Shown here one piece after another: positions 5,826-11,833 of a stretch of DNA of 14,020 nucleotides. The notes below the pieces were generated by a model. The model was given only the letters and a program-made list of their open reading frames with translations. It searched no databases and was not told the origin of the DNA. The stretch is taken from positions 1-14,020 of the forward strand of contig DATKMM010000054.1 in the NCBI GenBank assembly GCA_035541855.1, written 5' to 3'. The position numbers and the translations under genes were made by a program. The stretch comes from JAJXYP01 sp035541855. Lineage in GTDB: Bacteria > Patescibacteriota > Minisyncoccia > UBA6257 > 2-01-FULL-56-20. The number at the start of each line of letters is the position of its first letter. Within the stretch, counting starts at the first letter, position 1.

Positions 5826-7070
5826 ATGATCCTGTCCGACCGAGACATCAAGAAAGCCCTTGCCGACGGCCGCATCAAGCTCACGCCCGCGCCCGACCTT
5901 GCGACCCAGCTCGGCTCGTGCTCGCTCGACCTCCACCTCGGAAACGAGTTCCGCATCTTCCGCCATGCCAAGGTCACGCACATCGACCTCCGCAACATGC
6001 AGGCGGCGGAGGATCTCATGGAAGACATCGTCGTACCGGACGGCGAAGCGCTCGTCCTCCAGCCGCGCGACCTCGTGCTCGCGACGGCGCGGGAATGGCT
6101 CGAGATCGCGGACGACCTCGTCGGGCGCATCGAGGGGCGCAGCTCGCTCGGACGCCTCGGCATCATCGTCCACGGCACCGCTTCGGTCTTCGATCCCGGC
6201 TGGCGCGGCAAGCCGGTGATGGAGCTCGGCAACCTCGGCGTCCTTCCGGTGCTCGTCTACCCCGGCATGCGTTTCTGCTCGTTCACATTCGAGGAGGTAT
6301 CGAGCCCCGTCGAGGTCCCCTACTATCAGAAGAAGAACAATAAATACGCGGGCCAGTCCTCCCCGCTCGCCTCGAAGTTCGCCCAGGACATCGCCAAGAA
6401 GGAACACGCCTACGAGATCGAAATTAAATCTTTATTAGGGAACCGCGAGAACGCGAACCGGCTCGCCGCACGGATGCGCGCCATGGACCCTTCCTTAAAA
6501 GAGCTCGGCTCGCATCGGCAGCTGAACCATTATTTCCAGGGCAAAGGTGATTTCCGCGCGGTCGCGAAAGCGCTGCCGGACGCGGAGGACCGGCAGGCGT
6601 TCGTCGAGCTCGCGGAAAAAGCGAAGGATTTTTCCCTCCGCACGCGCGACGCGGACGGCACGGTGCTCCTCGTGATGAAGGCCGCGATCGACGACACGAC
6701 GAGCGCGAACGGCACCGCCCGGCGCGAGTTCGAGCGGCCGGTGCCGATGCCGATCGAGGCGCTCGACAAGATAATTCTCGACGCCGGGTTCGAGTACCAA
6801 GCAAAGTGGTCCCGCGAACGGACCGAGTACCGCCTCCGCGATACGAATGTCGTGATAGACAAGAATGCCGGCTATGGCTATCTCGCCGAATTCGAACGGA
6901 TCGAGAACGACCCGGCGCGCGCGGAGGCCACCAAGGCGGAGCTCCGCGAAATGATGCGGCAGCTCGGCGTGGCAGAGCTCGACCAGGCGCGCCTCGGCCG
7001 CATGTTCGCTTTCTACAACGCCAACTGGCGCGACTACTACGGCACCGAAAAAACTTTCGTTATCGAATAG
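5826..7070 (+). CDS. dcd: dCTP deaminase fused to a CYTH (triphosphate tunnel) domain
   Basis: One uninterrupted 414-residue frame, about twice the normal Dcd length (about 190). Residues 1-187 are dCTP deaminase (dCTP to dUTP + NH3): MILSDRDIKKAL start, the SCSLDLHLGNEF strand, EGRSSLGRLGIIVH (103-116), DPGWRGKPVMELGN with catalytic Glu E133, and a tail NKYAGQSSP resembling the C-terminal YxGQ segment of bifunctional deaminase/dUTPases. Residues about 194-414 match the CYTH superfamily (CyaB class IV adenylyl cyclase, thiamine-triphosphatase): E197-x-E199-x-K201, NHYF (234-237), LRTR (271-274), VMK (K285), EFE (301-303), KWSRER (327-332), VVID (D345) and a late EFE (E355, E357). The linker is only a few residues. 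thyA follows after 14 bases. What the CYTH domain does is inference: it may act on the dUTP product. Confidence 0.9.
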   Translation: MILSDRDIKKALADGRIKLTPAPDLATQLGSCSLDLHLGNEFRIFRHAKVTHIDLRNMQAAEDLMEDIVVPDGEALVLQPRDLVLATAREWLEIADDLVGRIEGRSSLGRLGIIVHGTASVFDPGWRGKPVMELGNLGVLPVLVYPGMRFCSFTFEEVSSPVEVPYYQKKNNKYAGQSSPLASKFAQDIAKKEHAYEIEIKSLLGNRENANRLAARMRAMDPSLKELGSHRQLNHYFQGKGDFRAVAKALPDAEDRQAFVELAEKAKDFSLRTRDADGTVLLVMKAAIDDTTSANGTARREFERPVPMPIEALDKIILDAGFEYQAKWSRERTEYRLRDTNVVIDKNAGYGYLAEFERIENDPARAEATKAELREMMRQLGVAELDQARLGRMFAFYNANWRDYYGTEKTFVIE

Positions 7071-7084
7071 CGCACGACAAAACC

Positions 7085-8083
7085 ATGGACGCCAAACGCC
7101 ATCCCGAATACCAATATCTCGATCTTCTTCGCGAGATCCTCGAGACCGGCAAAAAACAGGAAGATAAAGGGACCGGCGTGACCACCTGGAGCGTCTTCGG
7201 CCGCCAGATCCGCTTCAACCTCGCAGACGGTTTCCCGCTCCTCACGACAAAGAAGGTGTATTGGAAGGGCGTTCTCTACGAGCTCGCCTGGTTCCTGTCC
7301 GGCCAGTCAAACATCAAATACCTCGTGGATAACAATGTCCACATCTGGGATGATTACCCCTATCGCATCTACCGCGAGAAGGCGGAGAAAGGCGCCGTCC
7401 CGCCGCTCACGCAGGAGGAGTTTATCGCAAAGATTGCCAGCGATGCGGAATTCGCGAAAGCGAACGGCGAGCTCCGCCACATCTACGGCGAGCTCTGGCG
7501 CCGCTGGCCCGCGAAGGATGGCCGCGCCGTGGACCAGGTCCGCTGGGTCGTCGAGAACCTGAAGCGCGACCCCGACGCGCACAACGCGCTCGTAAACTCG
7601 TGGAATCCGGAATATTTATACGAGATGGCCCGCCCCGGCGAGGGCGTGCGCTTCCCCATCTGCCACAACCTCTATCAAGTGAACGTGAAAGAGGGCAAAC
7701 TTTCGCTCCAGCTCTACCAACGCTCGGCAGACATATTCCTCGGCGTGCCGTTCAACATCGCAAGCTACGCGCTCCTCACGCACATCCTCGCCCGCGCGAC
7801 CGGTAATGAACCCGGCGAGTTCGTGCATACGTTCGGCGACGTGCACATCTACGACAACCACCGCGCTGCCGTCGCGGAACAGCTCGAACGCGAACCACGA
7901 CCGTTCCCGAAGCTCACGCTCGACCCCACCACGACCGATATCGACAACTTCGAACCGGAGCACGCCAAGATCGAGGGCTACGACCCGCATCCCGCCATCA
8001 AAGCGGAGCTTACGCCCGCCGGCGGCCTCGTCACCGACTCGTGGAAGAAGTTCGTGCAGAAAAAATCCGGCGACAAAAAGTAG
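7085..8083 (+). CDS. thyA: Thymidylate synthase
   Basis: 332 residues. Makes dTMP and dihydrofolate from dUMP and methylene-THF. Catalytic Cys C193 in FPICHNLYQVNV; YQRSADIFLGVPFNIASYAL (211-230) with R213 and the base/folate-contacting Asn; GDVHIYDNH (251-259); EGYDPHPAIKAEL near the C-terminus. The extra length over E. coli ThyA (264) is an insertion at about residues 93-128, as in longer homologues, plus a short tail. Unusual: where E. coli has DSRRIIV the sequence is DAHNALV (164-170), so both arginines that hold the dUMP phosphate from the partner subunit are missing, and the N-terminal loop has Lys (K28) about where Arg21 is expected. The start is the ATG 14 bases after dcd; the frame is open further upstream only as a dcd shadow. 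Confidence 0.93.
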   Translation: MDAKRHPEYQYLDLLREILETGKKQEDKGTGVTTWSVFGRQIRFNLADGFPLLTTKKVYWKGVLYELAWFLSGQSNIKYLVDNNVHIWDDYPYRIYREKAEKGAVPPLTQEEFIAKIASDAEFAKANGELRHIYGELWRRWPAKDGRAVDQVRWVVENLKRDPDAHNALVNSWNPEYLYEMARPGEGVRFPICHNLYQVNVKEGKLSLQLYQRSADIFLGVPFNIASYALLTHILARATGNEPGEFVHTFGDVHIYDNHRAAVAEQLEREPRPFPKLTLDPTTTDIDNFEPEHAKIEGYDPHPAIKAELTPAGGLVTDSWKKFVQKKSGDKK

Positions 8084-8104
8084 GCAATCTCAGATCTGGA
8101 AGGG

Positions 8105-8599
8105 CTACCTCCTTTCATACGTAAGCCATTCGAGATCCGCGTCGTTTTTTTCGTCCTTCGGATGTGGCTCGGAGCCCGCGAGCTGCCAGTCGGTATCGCT
8201 CAATTCCGGGAAGAACGCATCGCCGCCGAACGTACCCTTGACCCGCGTCAGGTAAAGCGTGTCGGCTTTCGGCAGGGCGAGCGCATAGATCTGGCCGCCG
8301 CCGCAGATGAAGGCCTCCTCGCCGCCCTCGGACCTTGCCGCGACCGCGAGCGCCTCGTCGAGCGAGCCCACGACCACGCACCCTTCCGCGCGGTAATCCG
8401 GATCGCGTGAGATGACGATGTTCGTGCGCCCCGGGAGCGCCCGGCCGATGGACTCGAACGTTTTCCGCCCCTCGATGATCGGGTGCCCCATCGTGCGCTC
8501 GCGGAACTTCTTGAAGTCCGCCGAAAGATGCCACGGGATCTTCCCCTGGAACCCTATGGCCCGGCTCTCATCCATGGCGGCGATGATGGAAATCCTCAT
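8105..8599 (-). CDS. folA: Dihydrofolate reductase
   Basis: 164 residues from ATG 8597-8599. Reduces the dihydrofolate released by ThyA back to THF with NADPH. Motifs: MRISIIAAMDESRAIGFQGK (N-terminal strand and Met20-type loop), PWHLSADFKKFRERT with the catalytic acid D28, GRKTFESIGRALPGRTNIV (59-77), EAFICGGGQIYALALP (the conserved G-G nucleotide site), LYLTRV and a C-terminal FPELSDTDWQL. The frame could extend to 8644, but that adds a 15-residue non-homologous leader, so the internal ATG is chosen. Convergent with thyA, 21 bases apart. Its probable promoter (TTGGCA at 8629-8634, GAAAAT at 8606-8611, minus strand) ends six bases before the ATG, again leaderless. Confidence 0.93.
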   Translation of the reverse strand: MRISIIAAMDESRAIGFQGKIPWHLSADFKKFRERTMGHPIIEGRKTFESIGRALPGRTNIVISRDPDYRAEGCVVVGSLDEALAVAARSEGGEEAFICGGGQIYALALPKADTLYLTRVKGTFGGDAFFPELSDTDWQLAGSEPHPKDEKNDADLEWLTYERR

Positions 8600-8605
8600 G
8601 TCCTC

Positions 8606-8634
8606 ATTTTCGCATATTTTCGAATCCTTGCCAA
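8606..8634 (-). promoter_or_regulatory. Possible folA promoter, sharing its -35 with the divergent gene
   Basis: Minus strand TTGGCA (8629-8634), 17 bases, GAAAAT (8606-8611). The -35 overlaps that of the opposite promoter (TTGCCA, 8628-8633) by five bases, so RNA polymerase could serve only one direction at a time. The -10 box is a poor match. Confidence 0.38.
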
Positions 8635-8656
8635 TTTCAATCATTTAAGGTAATAT
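8628..8656 (+). promoter_or_regulatory. Promoter of the 83-residue gene
   Basis: TTGCCA (8628-8633), 17 bases, TAATAT (8651-8656). The expected leader of about 32 bases carries a strong purine-rich ribosome binding site (GGAGAGGAAAGG) just before the ATG at 8695. Confidence 0.65.
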
Positions 8657-8694
8657 ATCTTCAGTGCCACTCAGCTCCAAGGAGAGGAAAGGTT

Positions 8695-8946
8695 ATGAAA
8701 GCGGAAACGCTGACCAGTCCCGTCGCGACCGTGATGGTCGTGATGGCAGAGCAGAATTTTCGGCAGCTCGCCCACTCGCAAAAGATACGCGACTGGGCGA
8801 AAGACCATCCGGCCATGACGTCGGACGATATCGCAGACTTCCTGGACGGGGTCGCGAACGACGACGCCTGGTACCCGATCAACCTCGACTGCGTCGGGTA
8901 TCTCCTCGAGAGATACGCCCGTTACCATCGGCGACACATCCAGTAA
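8695..8946 (+). CDS. Hypothetical protein, 83 residues
   Basis: A small soluble protein of unknown function. The N-terminus is mildly hydrophobic (TLTSPVATVMVVMAEQNF), followed by a charged, probably helical section (RQLAHSQKIRDWAKDHP), an acidic helix (MTSDDIADFLDGVANDD), and an aromatic, basic end (YLLERYARYHRRHIQ). One Cys. I recognise no family. It is convincingly a gene: good promoter (8628-8656), excellent ribosome binding site and a canonical terminator (8962-8993), a compact monocistronic unit. It is divergent from folA with overlapping promoters. The minus-strand frames across it are less likely. Confidence 0.78.
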   Translation: MKAETLTSPVATVMVVMAEQNFRQLAHSQKIRDWAKDHPAMTSDDIADFLDGVANDDAWYPINLDCVGYLLERYARYHRRHIQ

Positions 8947-8961
8947 TTTCGAGAAAGCGGT

Positions 8962-8993
8962 AAGGACGCTCTGCCTGCGGAGCGTCCTTTTTT
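8962..8993 (+). terminator. Intrinsic terminator of the 83-residue gene
   Basis: AAGGACGCTC (8962-8971), loop TGCCTGCG, GAGCGTCCTT (8980-8989), with T continuing to 8993. A ten-pair stem with a six-T tract, 15 bases after the stop. Confidence 0.92.
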
Positions 8994-9030
8994 GTCGCGG
9001 GGCATGCCGGTTCCCTGATATCTTCAACAG

Positions 9031-9066
9031 GAAAACGAAAAACGGCCGGACAAAAATGTCCGGCCG
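9031..9066 (-). terminator. Intrinsic terminator of the RlpA-like gene
   Basis: Minus strand: CGGCCGGAC (9058-9066), loop ATTTTT, GTCCGGCCG (9043-9051), then TTTTTCGTTTTC. Fourteen bases past the RlpA-like stop. Confidence 0.9.
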
Positions 9067-9080
9067 CGGGACCCGACCTG

Positions 9081-9443
9081 CTAAAGGTCGGAACGGGGCA
9101 TGATCTCGTAGGCAATATGCGCCACGCCAGCCTTCACGATCCCAAGCCGGATGGCGGCGGCGTAGGAAAGATCAAGGATGCACCGGCCGGCATATGGGCC
9201 GCGGTCTTCGACCGGAGCGATGAGCACGTGGTGGTTTTTCAGGTTCATGATCTTAACCCTTGCTCCGAACGGCAGCCACTTATGCGCCACGAACACCCGC
9301 CGCCGGTCGTATCGTTGCCCGCTCGCCATAGTGCGGCCGAAAAATCCGGGACCGTACCACGACGCGCGCCCGACCCGATCCGCGCCCGCCAAAGACGCCG
9401 AAACAAAAAAGAGCAATGCCACCGCCCTCAAGGGCACTCTCAT
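9081..9443 (-). CDS. RlpA-like secreted double-psi beta-barrel protein
   Basis: 120 residues from ATG 9441-9443. A signal peptide (MRVPLRAVALLFFVSASLAG) is followed by one RlpA/DPBB domain: GRASWYGPGFFGRTMASGQR (25-44), YDRRRVFVAHKWLPFGARVKI (45-65), the conserved acidic DRGP (D80) and DLSYAAAIRLGI (D91). Family members are peptidoglycan lytic transglycosylases or cell-wall-binding proteins; enzymatic activity is not certain here. There is no lipobox Cys and no SPOR domain, so it is a minimal secreted form. The frame is open to 9464, but the -10 box TATAAC at 9468-9473 puts the transcript start near 9461, downstream of that ATG and upstream of a GGAGG site, favouring 9443. Confidence 0.82.
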   Translation of the reverse strand: MRVPLRAVALLFFVSASLAGADRVGRASWYGPGFFGRTMASGQRYDRRRVFVAHKWLPFGARVKIMNLKNHHVLIAPVEDRGPYAGRCILDLSYAAAIRLGIVKAGVAHIAYEIMPRSDL

Positions 9444-9467
9444 TATGCTTTTTTTTCCTCCCATAGG

Positions 9468-9473
9468 GTTATA
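9468..9473 (-). promoter_or_regulatory. -10 box of the RlpA-like gene
   Basis: TATAAC on the minus strand, three bases before the upstream ATG at 9462-9464. A transcript starting about seven bases further on would carry GGAGG and the start at 9443, which decides between the two candidate starts. No clear -35. Confidence 0.45.
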
Positions 9474-9514
9474 CGCCCGGCGGCGGAAAAGGTTTCGCGC
9501 CGGTTCGACGCCCG

Positions 9515-9558
9515 CACAAAACAGAACATCCTCCCGAAGGAGGATGTTCTGTTTTGTG
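9515..9558 (-). terminator. 20-pair terminator after the DUF5666-like gene
   Basis: A perfect 20-base inverted repeat: 9515-9534 pairs with 9539-9558. Read on the minus strand the loop is TTCG closed by C-G (a stable cUUCGg tetraloop), and the outer part of the 3' arm supplies the GTTTTGTG tract. It lies 19 bases after the DUF5666-like stop; symmetry allows it to work on both strands. Confidence 0.9.
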
Positions 9559-9577
9559 TTCCGCGATCCGCCGCCGG

Positions 9578-10288
9578 TTATTGCGCCGAGGTGGCCGGAG
9601 CGGACGTCGAATTCTCCGGGATGGTCGTATCCCGCACGATCTGCGCGGTGATCGTCCCGCTGGCGTTCACGCCGTACACGCGGACGTTATCGCCGCTCAT
9701 GATGTTCGCCAAAGGAAGCGTGACCCAGTTGCGGTTCACGATCTCTATTCCGGCAGGAACGTTGACCGTATAGGACGTGCCGTCGTTGCCCGCGAGCGTG
9801 AAGGAGGTCCCGTTCACGGCGCCCGCGGTGCCGATGTAATCCCTCGGAGCGCTCTGCTGCGTTTCGTGCGCCGCCTGGATGTTCTGCTTCTGCGCCGCCG
9901 TCGGCGTCCCGTGGTCGGTCCAGTCGCGGACGAGCGTGGCGTCGATCGTCCAGCTGCCCGTCTGGTCAACCGTTCCCTGGACGCCTACGAAGTCACCCGC
10001 CTGGAACTGGGAAACATCGGTGCCCATGGACGCCGGCAGGATCTGCGCGGACGAAGGGACGTTCACCGTCCAAACGCCGCCCCAGCCGTTCACGGTCAGC
10101 GAGCCAGTGCCGACGGAGGCAACCGTACCCCGCATGAGGACGCTGCCCGTCTGGCTGACCTGCAAAACCATCGGCTGCGGCGTGTTCGCCATCGCCGTCG
10201 CCGTGGTCTGGGCGCCCGCGACGAGAGCGGTCGCGAACACCGCCGCCGCAGCCGCCGCGCCGATACCGGCAATTATCTTATGCTTCAT
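9578..10288 (-). CDS. Secreted protein with two DUF5666-like beta domains
   Basis: 236 residues. A classic signal peptide (MKHKIIAGIGAAAAAAVFAT, cleavage probably after ALVAGA) leads to two similar beta-rich modules. Module 1 (about 50-122) reads LMRGTVASVGTGSLTVNGW, then WTVNVPSSAQIL, then QFQAGDFVGVQGTVDQTG and ATLVRDW. Module 2 (about 150-225) repeats the plan: GTAGAVNGTSFTLAG, YTVNVPAGIEI, MSGDNVRVYGVNASG, AQIVRD. This G-x-V...T-x-x-V-x-V...G-D-x-V-x-V-x-G pattern fits DUF5666, small secreted beta-barrel (OB-like) domains of unknown function. The tail is Ser/Thr/Ala-rich. No Shine-Dalgarno site. A tentative promoter is TTGCAT (10332-10337)-17-AAAAAT (10309-10314). The antisense frame at 9554-10342 is a shadow. 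Confidence 0.85.
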   Translation of the reverse strand: MKHKIIAGIGAAAAAAVFATALVAGAQTTATAMANTPQPMVLQVSQTGSVLMRGTVASVGTGSLTVNGWGGVWTVNVPSSAQILPASMGTDVSQFQAGDFVGVQGTVDQTGSWTIDATLVRDWTDHGTPTAAQKQNIQAAHETQQSAPRDYIGTAGAVNGTSFTLAGNDGTSYTVNVPAGIEIVNRNWVTLPLANIMSGDNVRVYGVNASGTITAQIVRDTTIPENSTSAPATSAQ

Positions 10289-10308
10289 AATGTTGATTGG
10301 TTTGGTTT

Positions 10309-10337
10309 ATTTTTCCGACCTTTTCCCCGATATGCAA
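10309..10337 (-). promoter_or_regulatory. Possible promoter of the DUF5666-like gene
   Basis: Minus strand TTGCAT (10332-10337), 17 bases, AAAAAT (10309-10314); leader of about 14 bases with no Shine-Dalgarno site. Confidence 0.32.
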
Positions 10338-10379
10338 AGTGATACGACCGGCGGAGCCGCCCTGTTACAAATAGATGAT

Positions 10380-10925
10380 TTAGCGCCGTTCCACGATCCG
10401 ATACCCGTCGAGGATGGCATCACAAATGAAATCCGCAAGCAAGCTTGCGTCATCTTTCGTTTTGGCTTTGTTCAGATAAGAAATATACAACCGGCGTTTT
10501 TCCTGAACGATCACCGGAGGCGGCAGGTTCACCCGAAGCGCCATTGCGTGCATGATCAATCTGCCAAGGCGGCCATTGCCGCCGGCGAACGGATGGACCT
10601 GCTCGAACCTGGCGTGGATCGCCGCGGTCTCATTTTCCGATAGCGTGCTGCCTTCGATGCGGTTTGAATGATAGGTGAGCGACAGATAAAATTAGTCGCG
10701 AATATCCGGGTTGTTTAAGATTTCTTTTAGAATGCGCGGGTGCTGCTTTTGTTTTTGGGCAATTAGTTCTTGTTTTGCGATAAGAACCGTTGCCGGAACC
10801 TGCTTCTCGCCGGAGTATTCTTTATAGAGCTCGTCGATCTTTGCGAGCGCGCCCGCGCGGGGCGTCGCTTTCTCGTTGATCCAGCGATTCAGAGCCGCGA
10901 AGGTTACCCCAATCCGTGCGGCCAA
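10380..10925 (-). pseudogene. Decayed HTH-Fic AMP-transferase gene
   Basis: One frame on the minus strand reads through the remains of an HTH-Fic protein. 10692-10925 gives AARIGVTFAALNRWINEKAT (recognition half of an XRE-like HTH) and ends ILNNPDIRD-stop (TAA 10692-10694). The same frame continues FYLSLTYHSNRIEGSTLSEN, which holds the Fic inhibitory motif S-x3-E-G, then jumps within about ten residues to ARFEQVHPFAGGNGRLGRLI (active-site loop), ending EKRRLYISYLNKA...RIVERR-stop at 10380. Lesions: the first HTH helix is missing (an in-frame TAA lies two codons before the TTG), there is an ochre stop in the linker, the 70-100 residues normally between the inhibitory motif and the Fic core are gone, and the Mg-binding acidic residue of HPFx(D/E)GNGR is Gly. 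Fic proteins AMPylate targets, often as toxins; this copy should be dead. Confidence 0.85.
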
Positions 10926-10934
10926 TTCCGCTTA

Positions 10935-10950
10935 AAACTATATATAGTTT
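10935..10950. repeat. 16-base perfect palindrome before the fic remnant
   Basis: AAACTATATATAGTTT is its own reverse complement. It sits ten bases before the first codon of the fic remnant and 13 bases beyond the stop of the PsbP-like gene. It could be the operator and -10 region of the original HTH-Fic gene (autoregulation by its HTH) or a chance AT palindrome. Confidence 0.45.
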
Positions 10951-10962
10951 CTTATCGCGGGA

Positions 10963-11628
10963 TCACTGTCCAGGTAGTACTATAGCCGCGCGGTTCCCGT
11001 TAGAAGCCGAAACGGCTGCCACCGGGGCAAACTGGAACGTGGACAGCATTTCATTGAAAGTATCGCTCCATCGCGGGTTATCGCGATAATCAAAAAGGAT
11101 TTTATAGGTAAAGCCGCCATAGGGAAGGTACAGGGAAACCTCCTGTAAGGTCGCGTTTGAGCCGAGATCGACCGTTGTTCTAAATTCCGAACCGCTCACA
11201 CCGTCAACTGCGACGGGCAGGCTCATAGGAATCGTCTCGCCGGCAAAGTCGCTGGTTATGGTCCGTTCCAGGGACGATGCGATGCGAAGGATAGTGATGT
11301 CCGCTTCGCCCGAAGGCAAGATGCCCCCGTGGTAATAGGCGCTTGCCGGAACAGAGCCGAACGAATCGTTCGGATCGCCCGTCCCGACCGAACTGTTAAC
11401 ATACCAATCGGCGGGGTATTGCAGCATGAAACCGTACCGATCATCGATAAAAGTCTTCCACGTCGTCGTAGATGCAGCCACTGTCGTAGCAGAAGTGTTT
11501 GTCGGTGGCGATTCGAGCACCACGGATCCTGGTTGATGCACGCCATAATACCAAATTACGCAAATGACCAAAATAACCACCGTTATCACGAGCAGTACGG
11601 GAATCGGCGCGAGGCCTCTTCTATTCAT
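10963..11628 (-). CDS. Membrane-anchored PsbP-like extracytoplasmic protein
   Basis: 221 residues from ATG 11626-11628. MNRRGLAPIPVLLVITVVIL and the next few residues form an N-terminal anchor with a basic cytoplasmic end, followed by a Ser/Thr/Ala-rich linker (NTSATTVAASTTTW) and an external domain opening FIDDRYGFMLQYPADWYV. That Y-G-F-x-hydrophobic-x-Y-P-x-x-W motif is typical of PsbP-like/lipoprotein domains with a surfactant-like alpha-beta-alpha fold. Molecular role unknown. The frame is open to 11724, across the tRNA-His gene, but TATAAT (11636-11641, minus strand, extended by TG) ends seven bases before this ATG, so the message should start at the A of the ATG. The GGAGGT between is too close to act as a ribosome binding site. 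Confidence 0.75.
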   Translation of the reverse strand: MNRRGLAPIPVLLVITVVILVICVIWYYGVHQPGSVVLESPPTNTSATTVAASTTTWKTFIDDRYGFMLQYPADWYVNSSVGTGDPNDSFGSVPASAYYHGGILPSGEADITILRIASSLERTITSDFAGETIPMSLPVAVDGVSGSEFRTTVDLGSNATLQEVSLYLPYGGFTYKILFDYRDNPRWSDTFNEMLSTFQFAPVAAVSASNGNRAAIVLPGQ

Positions 11629-11635
11629 TACCTCC

Positions 11636-11644
11636 ATTATACCA
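11636..11644 (-). promoter_or_regulatory. Extended -10 promoter of the PsbP-like gene
   Basis: Minus strand TGGTATAAT: a consensus -10 with an extended TGn, compensating for the absence of a -35. Seven bases to the ATG, hence leaderless. It starts only 24 bases past the tRNA-His 3' end. Confidence 0.65.
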
Positions 11645-11667
11645 GACGAAAATCCGAATCCTGTCAG

Positions 11668-11739
11668 GGTGCCTAGCCGGGATCGAACCGGCGCCGAGAA
11701 TGCCACAGATTCTAGTGCTGCCATTACACCATAGGCACC
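11668..11739 (-). tRNA. tRNA-His, anticodon GTG
   Basis: Cloverleaf on the minus strand: encoded G at -1, acceptor GTGCCTA/TAGGCAC, D stem GTGT/GCAC with loop AATGGCA, anticodon stem AGAAT/ATTCT with loop CTGTGGC (anticodon GTG), variable loop CGGC, T stem GCCGG/CCGGC with loop TTCGATC, and C73 opposite G-1. The extra G-1:C73 pair is the histidine identity element and confirms the assignment. CCA is not encoded (CTG follows C73). Confidence 0.95.
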
Positions 11740-11757
11740 ATCAATCTATCAAGAAAA

Positions 11758-11786
11758 AGAATAATCCTACTTTGGAAAAAGCACAA
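11758..11786 (-). promoter_or_regulatory. tRNA-His promoter
   Basis: Minus strand TTGTGC (11781-11786), 17 bases, TATTCT (11758-11763); the start would be about 12 bases before the tRNA. Confidence 0.55.
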
Positions 11787-11818
11787 GGCGGCGGACCCGG
11801 TGCGCCACCATCGTCTGT

Positions 11819-11824
11819 TACAAT
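11819..11824 (+). promoter_or_regulatory. -10 box of the DedA-like gene
   Basis: TACAAT ends nine bases before the GTG at 11834, so the leader would be about two bases. The -35 region is not recognisable. Confidence 0.42.
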
Positions 11825-11833
11825 TATAGGAAC

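Noticed and set aside
6806..7084. Extension of thyA upstream into dcd
   Set aside because: The extra 93 residues are an out-of-frame reading of the CYTH domain; thyA homology begins at 7085.
8600..8644. 15-residue N-terminal extension of dihydrofolate reductase
   Set aside because: DHFR homology begins with MRISIIAAMD, and the extension covers the probable promoter.
9554..10342. 262-residue plus-strand frame
   Set aside because: Antisense to a secreted protein with a clear signal peptide and two repeated domains; the translation is Arg-rich and featureless.
10692..10694. TAA in the fic remnant as a recoded codon
   Set aside because: Known recoding in candidate phyla affects TGA, not TAA; here other genes end normally in TAA, and the fic gene has further lesions.
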